A stretch of DNA of 64,000 nt from Stachybotrys elegans (Eukaryota; Ascomycota; Sordariomycetes; Hypocreales; Stachybotryaceae). Below the pieces are notes generated by a model. That model ran no database searches. It worked only from the letters and a program-made list of their open reading frames with translations, and was not told the origin of the DNA. This document shows positions 55,364-64,000 of this stretch, piece after piece. The stretch spans positions 1,302,001 through 1,366,000 of the forward strand of contig JAGPNK010000008.1 of the NCBI GenBank assembly GCA_020746835.1. Reading direction: 5' to 3'. A program made the translations under genes and the position numbers. The stretch's first letter is position 1. Every line of letters begins with the position of its first letter.

Positions 55364-56008
55364 ATGCAGCTGCTTAACTTAGTCCTCCCGGTGATCCTCC
55401 TCAGAGCCGCCGAGTTGTCGGCCATTCCCCAGGAGGGGGCCATCGAGCCTCGTCACAACCGCGAATCCTACACCCTCTTGGGTTTGAGCAATGGAAAACG
55501 AGCCATTCTCAACGACAGTGGCCATACACTCGAAATTGCCATTGCCATGCTCGAGTCTAAGCGTATGACGACCGACTAGGCGCATGGTATGTCTTTATAG
55601 TCCCCTCCAATATGAACCCGTTCTCTCTCTAAGCTAGTGTTAGCAACCGGGCACAAACAAGAACAACGGAGCTACAAAATTTGGTGTCTTTAAGCAATAT
55701 TCAGGCATGCCACGAGTCTACGGCTCTCGTGCTGGCTTCGCCGGCCAGAGCCAGATCGAGTGGAACAACGGGGTGAAGCTGAACAGCGGTATCTACGCTG
55801 ACATGGCCTCGCGATGGGATTACCAGAACTACTATGGCTACAGTACGCGGCTCGCTGAAAATCGGAACCGTGCCACTGGTCTCCATAACCCAAAACTGGT
55901 GGCATCAGGACCTACAAGGAAGCGATGCAGGGGATCCAGAGCCAGATTGAGTCCAACAGCAGTACCGCACCGATGATACCCGCTTGGGTCGACGTGACCC
56001 CGATCTAA
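55364..56008 (+). pseudogene. Decayed secreted-protein gene (N-F-G-I-F-K-Q family)
   Basis: The start ATG and signal peptide (MQLLNLVLPVILLRAAELSA) are intact, and LEIAIAMLESKRMTTD follows. There an in-frame TAG replaces the Tyr that relatives carry before A-x-G-D. Past an intron-like stretch the frame returns with ATKFGVFKQYSG and GVKLNSGIYADMASRWDYQN. Two more shifts occur near 55890 (a run of four A) and near 55960-55985. Each neighbouring frame matches the expected end (GIRTYKEAMQGIQSQIES, then TDDTR and W-V-D-V-T-P-I). The family is a fungal secreted protein of unknown function. Several lesions mean the locus is dead unless the sequence has multiple errors. Confidence 0.75.
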
Positions 56009-56150
56009 TATCGGACAAAGCCGAGACAAATGCTATACCAGACTTGAAAATGAAATAACAGTACTTATTACATATGACTCTAAATTATAACTCCTTAAGC
56101 ATCATTTCCTTAAACTCACTCCTACTAATAGATCACTAAGTTGGGTGTTA

Positions 56151-56946
56151 TTAAACCCTCCCTCTACCTCGCCACTTATTTATCAACTTATCGAATCCTT
56201 GTGTATAACACATCCATATAGTTGCTATAGTGGCAATGACGGTAAAAATACCAACAACTAGTCCTATGATTGCCTCTATACTCAGGGTCCCTGAACCATC
56301 CGACGTATTATTCGCATCATTCTCAGAGGTTGGTCCGCCTTGGGTAGTGGTAGTGGTGGTGGTTGCAGTGCGAGAATTCGTTGGGTCCCTCACGATTGAA
56401 GTCGGACCTGTAGGGGATGTGTCAGAAACCACACCAGTCAATGAGCTGGATTCTTCACTTCTAATTAGCATTCAATTACGAGCCCCTTCTGTCGGCGGAC
56501 CTCCTCTCATTGCAGCAATTCATATTGTTCTATCCAGGCACAGTTGGGCAACTTTGTGATGCTCACATACCTTGTTCTTGAAAATTTTGAAAATTCGGCA
56601 AGAGGGAGTCGGCCACAGTGATTTCCTCGCTGGCACACTTCTCTCTCCAGATGTCTACCACGACTTGCACAAGCTCATAGTCGCAATAGCTGGCAACGCA
56701 TGACCAAACAGATTGAATTGAGTCGCCGACTTGGCTCTCAATACAGCACTGTCCGCTAGGATAGTAACAGTTGTGGCCGAATGTCCAGTTCTCATCCTCG
56801 CAGGCGAGACAGTACCTAGCGCAAGGAGGGAAGACATTCCAGTAACCCTGATAGGGGATGCTGCATTCGTTGGGGTCTTGAGAGCGGACAGGAAGTGGCA
56901 TCAAGAGGGCTTGTACCATAGGCCCGAGGAGCCAAGAAAAACGCAT
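56151..56946 (-). CDS. Cys-rich ectodomain, single-span membrane protein
   Basis: Two exons (56946-56567, 56460-56151) give 229 residues. The signal peptide (about 1-22) is followed by a Cys-rich domain: NVFPPCARYCLACEDENW, then NCYYPSGQCCIESQ and WSCVASYCDYELVQ, with about ten Cys. A Ser/Thr stalk (RTATTTTTTTQGGPTSEND) leads to one membrane span (EAIIGLVVGIFTVIATIATI) and a basic tail. Similar proteins of unknown role are known in Sordariomycetes, resembling surface sensors or adhesin-like proteins. The splice uses a GTGAGC donor; a nearer GTATGT would break the frame. The intron of 106 nt is longer than its neighbours. No enzyme motif was seen. Confidence 0.7.
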
Positions 56947-57655
56947 CCTCGAAAACTTCGCAATAGGAAGAAAGTCAGGGCGCCAGACACCCCATCACGT
57001 ATGACAGATGACCTTTTCTATGCAGGGCTCTGTGGGTCAGTGTCATTTCTCTGCTCAGCCCCATGTAGAGCTGAAAATACTGGCGTCTTGGCTGCCAAAA
57101 GAATCGATAAGCGAGGCGGCTGAGTGACTGTGGCTGATTATGGGCTGAGCCTTTCACATCAGCTCTTGATGATAAGCACTGAGCTGGGACAAACAACCCA
57201 AGAAAGAGGGGCTGAGAGAGGGCGATGATACTTGCACTAATGTCGAAGTGGTAGGCTAGGCCTGGATAGGGTTGGCATATGTTGGTATGTAGTATGATGA
57301 GAATAAGGGGGATGGAATATATACACAACGAACCCGCATCACCGATCAAAGAGCAACGCTTTAGCAGTCTGATCACACAAATGGACTTTATCCTACAACC
57401 TATTGATTTGATATCGTTTGTACTAGAGGGTGACTCACAGTCACTGATATCTGACCTACTGGGGCACGAGATCCGGAATTCTCACTTCGGACACATTCTA
57501 AAAGTTCAGAAGTCAACATCTAAGCTTTCAAACAACCTGCAACTAGCTTCATGGCCTTTTGTTTCGCTCATGTCATGGATAGAGTCCTAATTCCGTTATA
57601 CATTCCCAGAACCATGTGTTCTATGAGACCGTATTGGATATCGGTCTATCAGAGC
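56947..57655. other. Intergenic region upstream of Cys-rich membrane protein
   Basis: No gene is recognised in 0.7 kb. It includes the promoter of the membrane-protein gene and the 3' flank of the MFS gene on its right. Open frames crossing it lack motifs. Confidence 0.45.
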
Positions 57656-59448
57656 TCACGCAACGTGCTCAACTTCCTCTCTTTTGATCTCGGCCCTTAC
57701 TGCAGCCGCCGCTTCTTCATCGCGCTCCCGGCGCTTTTCCCATCGTCGATGGAGGAAATAGCCGGTGCTGAGGAAGAACCAGCAGCCAAAGATGAAGAAA
57801 AAGTTGACAATGTAGCCCTTTCTCCATCGAGGGGCCTCGACTACCGGGAATGCCACAAGTGGGTAGAAGGAGTTAATGGCGAAACCGAGCATCTGTATCT
57901 GTTTTAGTCTTTGAGGCAGTTTTCCTCACAGGTTTGAACTTACGACCATGCTTCCGCTAAAGAAGGCTCGTGCTTCGGCAGAGTCCTTGAGCCACCAGTT
58001 CACGCTGGGCGCGAGAATTGGGGTGATTGCTGCGCTGACTCCAAAGAGGTAGAAGGCGACGAACTTGAGGTTATGAGGGATGAACCAGACCATCATGCAA
58101 ATGTTTGCAAACATGAAGATAGCCATAACGACCTGGAAGATGGCCCACGTCGGGTATACCATGCAAAGATTTGTTGCTATGAGGGTTGCAATGACCGAGA
58201 CTCCTTGTGCGCCAGTCGGGATGGTGTTGATCTGCTCCACCGAGTAAGTGCCGTACCGATCACCGAGGTCCTTTAACCAGATGGCCATTTGACCGTGTGG
58301 GTATGCGCCAGAGAGGAACAGGACGTAAGCCAAGATTCCCAGATACCAGTGCCAGCGACCAAAGATTCGCTTCAGCAGCGCCTTTGTGATTTTGGCAGGT
58401 GGTGCCACGCCTACTTCTTCCATGCGAAGTTGGCCGAGTCTGTACTGCTTCTCGGTCATCCACCAGATTCTGCCACTCATCGGCATGCCGGGGAATATGA
58501 AGAACCCGAGGATGGACAGCGGAAGAGAGATGGAGCCATCGATAATGAAAAGCCATCTCCATCCAGACATGCCGCCCACGCCGTTGAGGTTGGTATAAGC
58601 CGCAGCCTGCATGTAGTTTCCGAACATGACGCCGATGTTGTTCGATCTGTTGGGTTAGTAAGACCAAGTCGGCAGAGGGTTTTTTTGGTCTTAACTTACA
58701 CATACCAAACGCCTGCCCGCTTGAACAGCTCCTCAGGTTTGTACCACGATGACAGAATGAACAAGCATCCTGATGCTACAGGAGTCTCCAACAGACCTAG
58801 CAGAAATCGAGTGGCGTATATCTGCTGCGCGCTCTGTAGTCTGGACTGAGCAAACGTCAAGATACTCCATAGCACCTCGCAGGTGGGAAGAAACCACCGG
58901 GTATACTTGGGTCGTGACATGAGAAGCATGGCAGGAATCTGACAGATGACATAGCCGAGGTTGTAGAACATTGGGAACATGGAGTATCTGGAGAACTTTA
59001 GTATAAGAGATTGCGAATAGATCGTTGACATACTCGTTGCCATACAGGCCGAGCTCTTCCTTCATGCCTGAGACGTATGCGCTGTTGATATTGGACTGAT
59101 CAAGCCACTTGAGGAAGAAGGCAATGGACGTAAAGGTTAACATGAAGGCATCCAGCTTCTTTAGAAACTTGCGTTCATCTTCGGGGTAGTGAGAAGGATA
59201 CCAGTTGAACATGTACTGGACGACGTCAGTCCTAAACCCCGCCACGGGTCATGTTATCTTACCATCCAGGCAATCCAGACATTGCGCTTTGGGGCTTCCT
59301 TGACCTCGCGACGCACTTCTTCCTCAACCGCCTCATCAATGATGGGAGCGGTCGCAACCGCTGCATCGGCGCCATACTTGGTTGCTACCTGCGTAGTAGG
59401 CGCCGCAGCAGTATTCTCGGACTCGACTGGTCTTGCTTGATCCGCCAT
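57656..59448 (-). CDS. MFS transporter, pantothenate/allantoate permease type
   Basis: Five exons (59448-59263, 59215-59034, 58987-58700, 58646-57944, 57898-57656) keep frame to 533 residues. [20 protein letters not shown] then [20 protein letters not shown] is the pantothenate/Liz1 (Fen2-like) signature before and within span 2. [18 protein letters not shown] and [19 protein letters not shown] follow. [19 protein letters not shown] occurs at span 6. The C-terminus is charged ([20 protein letters not shown]). The family brings vitamins, carboxylates and uronic or rhamnose-type sugar acids across the plasma membrane. It is divergent from a DUF2264 gene and may import its product, which is inference. 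All introns have GT-AG ends, including GTGTAAGT at exon 3. Confidence 0.9.
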
Positions 59449-60002
59449 GGTTTCTCGAATCACGATAGCAATGGAAAGAACTACGATATCCCAACCATTG
59501 CGGACAAGAGTGACTCTTTATAACCGCCATAATATCGTACCGCTCTCTTACTCGCTCGCATCAAACCAGGGCTCTCTTTCAGAGTACCAATAGCAGAGGG
59601 GCTTGGTTCCAACTTCTCATCTTGGTTAAGCCGTCTTCGGGCTAATTGGTCTCGATTTTGGTCTTGCCACAGGGTGCTGACCAGCTATAACTCGTATCAT
59701 TATTCATTGCCCCGCAATATCAGGGATTCCCCAGGAATGCGAGATCAAAGCTGTTGGAGAGGTGGGTAGTTGACTGATGTGCGGGGGAGGCTGTAAGTGG
59801 TGACCAAACTGCCGATCGTGAGGTTTATCTGCTGGTGACGATTACTTCGGATAACGGAGTATTGCTTACCGACAGAGGATGTGGAGGTGTCGTTAATGGA
59901 GTAATAAAAACAAGGTTACCGACATGTTGAGAGCTTTTGATCACAAGAACAAAGCTGTTGAATACCCTTGATTCTCCCCATCGTGGTTTGGCGTACCTAA
60001 AA
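59449..60002. promoter_or_regulatory. Bidirectional promoter of MFS and DUF2264 genes
   Basis: No gene is seen in 554 nt between two divergently read genes. The arrangement suits joint control, possibly by a substrate-responsive factor. No specific site was identified. Confidence 0.45.
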
Positions 60003-62250
60003 ATGCCTCCGTTGCCTGGGTTCTCCGACAACCCTTTCCAAACACGGAGCGATGTAGTCAAGGCTACTCTCGCGTTGTTGCGCCCTTTACTGCCGTACTT
60101 TTCCCCCAATAAAGGCAGAATTCGGGTTCCTGTGTCTACCGCTACACATTTCGATGAGACAGCAGCGCAGCTGGAAGGGTTCGCGCGTCCGCTTTGGGCC
60201 GTGGGAGCATTATTACTAGGGTTACAGGACACCCCCGACGCAGACCTAGCTGCCGAGATTGAAGATGTCTCGGCGTCGTGGATTGCGGGATTCGAGGCCG
60301 GTACGAATCCTGAGAGCGGTGAGTTCTGGGGAACGATGGAGGAAATCGACCAGCGAATGGTAGAAGCAGAGATTCTATCATTTGCTTTGTTGGCCGCACC
60401 TCACAAATTCTTTGCCCCTTTGTCCGCAGCATCCCAAACCAATATCGCCAATTGGCTACGCTCCTTGAACGGAAAGCCGATGCCAAACAACAATTGGAGG
60501 TGGTTCCGCGTCTTTGCCAATCTCGCTCTTGTCAAAGTCTGCGGGGAGCCCTTGGGAAATGTCAGAGATCAGCTGCATGATGATTTTGAGATTCTAGACA
60601 GTTTCTACCTCTTTGGTGGCTGGTCAGGAGACGGGTTCTGGCTTAGCGCAAGTGAAGAGGAAGAATCCCCGTGGAAGAGGTTCAAGGCGACTGGCAGAAA
60701 GGAGGATGGTAGAATTGGTCGTCAAGCCGATTACTACTCTGGAAGTTTTGCCATTCAGTTCAGTCAACTCCTCTTCGTGCGGTTCGCCGAGGATATCGAC
60801 CCCGAACGGGCAGATCGATATCGTCAACAAGCACGGGAATTTGGAAGCGACATATGGAAGTACTTTGACAAAGAAGGCAAGTAAACCAGCCGATTGGATG
60901 ACAGGCAGCTAACACCAAATAGGTGCTGCAATTCCTTTCGGGCGATCTCTTACCTATCGTTTTGCTTGCGCCGGCTTCTTTGCGGCTTTGGGATTCGCAA
61001 AGGTACAGGATATGCCTGCACCGCTTAATACTCCCGGCGCCGTCAAGGGATTCCTGCTGCGACATATGAGATGGTGGGCGAACCACTCCGCCGACATCTT
61101 CTATACCGATGGCACAATGAACATTGGGTGGCTGTATCCGTATGCTCACTCTTTCCCCCGTCTCTTTTGTGGAGAGTCTGCTGACTGTTGCAGGAACATG
61201 TACATGTGTGAAGACTACAATTCACCTCAATCACCCTACTGGTGTCTCAAGAGTCTGATTGTAGTTGGCCTTTCTGCTGATGACGACTTTTGGACTGCGA
61301 ATGAAGATCAATATCCAGCAGACCTGCAAGCCGTCAGTCTTGTCAAGCCCCCTCAGCAGATAGTATGCAATCATCCAGGAGGTGACCATCATTTCATGCT
61401 GAGCCCTGGTCAGTTTGTTGCATGGCCGATGAAGGCGAACCAGGCAAAGTACAGCAAGTTTGCTTACTCGTCCGCCTTTGCATTCTCTGTTCCAACGGGA
61501 CCACTCATCCAGCAGATTGCGCCCGACAGTATGCTGGCGCTGAGCAGAGACGATAGTGAAACATGGGCGGTGAAGTGGAAGTGCGGGGTCGTCGAGTTCC
61601 CGACAATCCAACTCTCTCACGGACAGAATGAGCTGTCGGATATACAAGTGGCAAAGGTCTGCTGGTATCCTTGGGGCGATCGGGCTCTTTCAGTTGAAAC
61701 AACGTTGATTCCGCCTACCAAAAGATGGCCAGACTGGCACATCAGAGTCCATAGACTCGTTTGCCACGACAAGCTTCCGAGTTTGCACACCGTCGAGGGT
61801 GGCTTCGCCATTCTTGGTCGCTGCAAGTCAAATGGCCTCAACCTGCCCAAAGCAACTCACTTTACCGACGACCTAGAAGCCTCATGCGAAGGAATTGTTG
61901 AGAGCAACGATGGTTCAACCTTGGTCGTCTCCAGCGCCGGGGCGAGCGGGATAGTCACTTTAGCAACAACCCCCACTCACGGCACCGTTGAGTCGTACGC
62001 TCTGAAGCCGGACTCCAACACAAACTTGGCGTGTCAGCGAACTCTAATCCCTGTTATCGGACATAACATCTCGGAACCTCTAGAAGCTGGGGCTGAGCTT
62101 TTCATGACCCAGGCCGTATTTGCTGTGGCAAAGGACCCCAAGGCCGCGTGGCCAAAGAGTAACAGGACGTTGAAAGCAAGATGGCTGGACCGGCCGTTGG
62201 TCCACCGTGGAGACACCAACTCCATCCAAGCCAATGGCTTTATCATCTAG
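60003..62250 (+). CDS. DUF2264 domain protein (candidate glucuronidase-like hydrolase)
   Basis: Three exons (60003-60876, 60923-61139, 61194-62250) give 715 residues. Family marks are [81 protein letters not shown], then [20 protein letters not shown] and [19 protein letters not shown]. No signal peptide is seen. The first intron begins GCAAGT (GC-AG type): only this donor joins the frame. DUF2264 proteins have a toroid fold; as I recall, related bacterial proteins are beta-glucuronidases (CAZy GH154). That link is from memory and substrate remains open. The in-frame start at 59937 is less likely, as conserved sequence begins at P-P-L-P-G-F-S. It is divergent from the MFS gene. Confidence 0.85.
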
Positions 62251-62484
62251 TGATAAATAGAGCCCTGCGATTGGTTTAGATCGTCCATCCTTCCCAAACA
62301 GGAAATCAATTAACATTTCGCTCTCTTGCGTATTCCGTAATCACGGCATCGTATTCCGAAGATTTTGAAGCATCTGACAGCATCTCAATGGTTATAAAAG
62401 GAAGCCAACTCGAACTCAAAAGTCCTCAATATAATATTCATCATTCACTCTTCTAGACTTCGCCAATACGTCTTCCTCGTCACC
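62251..62484 (+). promoter_or_regulatory. Promoter of the SDR gene with TATA box
   Basis: TATAAA at 62393-62398 lies 87-92 nt before the ATG at 62485. The stretch between the DUF2264 stop and this box is AT-balanced and shows no other feature. Confidence 0.45.
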
Positions 62485-63503
62485 ATGTCTTCCCCCTTGT
62501 GGCTCATAACCGGCGCTTCCAGTGGCATTGGCTTGAGCCTCTGTCTGCGGGCCCTTTCTGCGGGCCATCGTGTAGTCGGCTCCGTACGCAACCGAGAAAC
62601 GGCCAGCGCTGCTGTTGAGAAGCTCGAGAAGGCCGGCGGCATCATCGTCGAGATGGATATGACGGAGTCGCAGACCAGCATTGCCGACAAGGTACAAAGT
62701 GTCGTGAAGTCGATGGGACCCATCGACTATCTCGTAAACAACGCTGGATACTCTTGGCTGGGTGCTTGCGAGCACCTCAGGTAGATCCCCTCCTCAATCC
62801 AATCATCACCGATCATTTCTTGAGAGATGGATTGGTGAAAGAAACTATTGTAGCTAACACTCGGCCATAACAGTGAGAAAGATGCATCGTTGCAGATGGC
62901 GACCAATTTATTTGGGCCTCTTTTCACACTTCAGGCGGTGCTTCCGAGCATGCGTGCAAAAGCCTCTGGCACCATTGTCAACATCACAAGTGTCGCGGCT
63001 CAGAACCCAAACCCTGCTTGTTCCATTTATAGTGCCTCAAAAGCAGCGTTAGAAGCACTGTCGGAGTCTTTAGCGAAGGAAGTCGCCCAGCATGGTATCC
63101 GTGTGCTCATCGTCGAGCCCGGAGCTTTCCGTACCAACTTCCTCCAAGCCGTGAGTCTTCCAACATTTACATGGATATTATTGACTGATACTAAAAGTAT
63201 CATCAGGTCAACAAGAAGGACACGGAGACAGTGGTCATTCCTCCTCATTATGCAGATACCGTCGGGGCTGCCATGTCTCTGTTCGCAGCCGCTGATGGTA
63301 AGCAGATAGGAGATCCCGAGAAAGCTGCAGAGCGTATTTTTGAGGCAGTGACACGACAGGGCATGGTCGGTGGCTTGGATGTTCAGAGGCTGGTGCTTGG
63401 CACTGATTCGTGGGAGCGAATGAGGAAGACTGGTATCAAGTTCTTAGAGGAGTTGGAGATACAAAAGGAGTCGGCGGCTAGTACAGCCTTCACAGCCCAG
63501 TAG
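62485..63503 (+). CDS. Short-chain dehydrogenase/reductase (classical SDR)
   Basis: Three exons (62485-62780, 62874-63150, 63207-63503) yield 289 residues. The nucleotide-binding motif is LITGASSGIGLSLCLRALS, then VRNRETASAA at the cofactor-selecting turn and DYLVNNAGYSWLGA. The catalytic Ser is in VNITSVAAQ and the pair Y-x-x-x-K in SIYSASKAALEALSESLA. VEPGAFRTNFLQA marks the substrate loop. The layout is that of classical oxidoreductases, such as versicolorin or 3-oxo-reductase-like proteins, but substrate and cofactor (Arg after the turn hints at NADPH) are not settled. It is co-directional with the DUF2264 gene, 234 nt downstream, and convergent with the GH28 gene (50 nt apart). It may belong to the same catabolic set. 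Confidence 0.9.
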
Positions 63504-63553
63504 TAAAGGGCGAACACAACTCATGGATTCGATAAAAGCCCAATGCCATTATT

Positions 63554-64000
63554 TCACCGTCCTTGCTCTGTGTCTCTCTCGTCTGTCGGCTCTATACAAG
63601 TCATATTTAAGAGTGCTGCATCGACATGAGAGCATTCATAAACCGGCGACTTTCCGCTTGGCACCGTGACAGTGAGATTTTCGACACGAATATTGCCACA
63701 ACGCTGTTCGTAGGAGACCGTCAGCGACACTTTTTCTACTGGAACCGAAATAAAAAGAAGTCTGTCACTTACATCTGAAGCGCTGCAAACGAGTGTCCCG
63801 GCCTGCGGGTCTAGCTTTGATGAGACTTGACCCCAGAAGTTTCTCATCGTGATGTCTTCAATGGTGAGATTTGCCTGGTATAAGGTTAGCGAGGCTTTTT
63901 CATTGGTGTAAATAGTCATACTGGAAACTCATTGCAGAGTGTACGGTTACTCTGGCCATAACATTGCGTGATAGTGATGGCGCGGTCATTGTTGTGATGG
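63554..64000 (-). CDS. Exo-polygalacturonase (GH28), C-terminal part (partial)
   Basis: The reverse strand enters the window in frame with HHNNDRAITITQCYGQSNRT then LCNEFP. Exons 64000-63922 (partial), 63874-63773 and 63703-63554 join in phase. Homology continues NLTIEDITMRNFWGQVSS then PQAGTLVCSASD, CGNIRVENLTVTVPSGKS and SHVDAALLNMTC. This matches exo-polygalacturonase (PGX) C-termini, where a pectin-helix turn precedes I-T-Q-C-Y. The catalytic Asp cluster lies beyond the right edge. The secreted enzyme would release galacturonate from pectin ends. It is convergent with the SDR. Introns have GTATGA and GTAAGT donors. Neighbour genes also suggest uronate or pectic use. Confidence 0.85.

Noticed and set aside
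1..64000. CRISPR array, bacterial operon, 5S rRNA or intact transposon
   Set aside because: None was seen. The window is eukaryotic with spliced genes, and no rRNA or transposase signature was found by eye.

Overview
The window is genomic DNA of a filamentous ascomycete, most likely a Sordariomycete and plausibly Hypocreales-like. The protein-coding genes are interrupted by short introns, mostly 45-65 nt, with GTAWGT or GTRAGT donors and CTAAC or CTGAC branch sites. The families are typical of that group: Zn2Cys6 factors, a HET-domain protein, DUF6594, a con-13-like protein, CBM1-carrying glycoside hydrolases and many MFS carriers. The genus is not claimed. All calls come from reading the DNA and from family knowledge; no database was searched.

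Left edge (1-5 kb): housekeeping genes (splicing factor CWC25, mitochondrial ribosomal protein uS14m), a small unknown gene and a DUF6594 membrane protein. 5-22 kb is mostly intact: a membrane-anchored GH3 beta-glucosidase, a DJ-1/PfpI protein, a HAD type II dehalogenase-like protein, an MFS carrier, a PhyH dioxygenase divergent from a Zn2Cys6 factor, a secreted BNR_4 beta-propeller protein (rhamnose-glucuronate lyase-like), a hybrid Zn2Cys6/C2H2 factor and a C2H2-like protein.

22-36 kb is rearranged and rich in relics. It holds an MFS pseudogene cut by a 79-bp repeat, a DHA2 drug carrier, the 3' ends of an amino-acid permease and an SDR fused head to head, a ferric-reductase fragment, an intact OPT transporter, a NACHT P-loop relic in TA-rich DNA, a flavin monooxygenase, and a frameshifted Zn2Cys6 gene cut by a second copy of the same 79-bp repeat.

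36-50 kb: a GH88 unsaturated glucuronyl hydrolase, a fungal STAND-N/coiled-coil/ankyrin protein, a secreted TAP-type alpha/beta hydrolase divergent from a Zn2Cys6 factor, a DUF6546 protein and a HET-domain protein. 50-64 kb is a secretion and carbohydrate block: a small Cys-rich secreted protein, a con-13-like protein with an HExxH motif, a CBM1-GH5_7 mannanase, a decayed secreted-protein gene, a Cys-rich membrane protein, an MFS carrier divergent from a DUF2264 protein, an SDR and an exo-polygalacturonase (GH28) running off the right edge.

The best functional hypothesis is that the BNR_4 lyase-like protein, GH88 and DUF2264 act on one substrate class: rhamnose- and glucuronate-capped side chains of arabinogalactan or pectic glycans. 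The lyase would make unsaturated glucuronyl ends that GH88 can remove. The 79-bp repeat sitting at two gene breakpoints is the most unusual structural signal.
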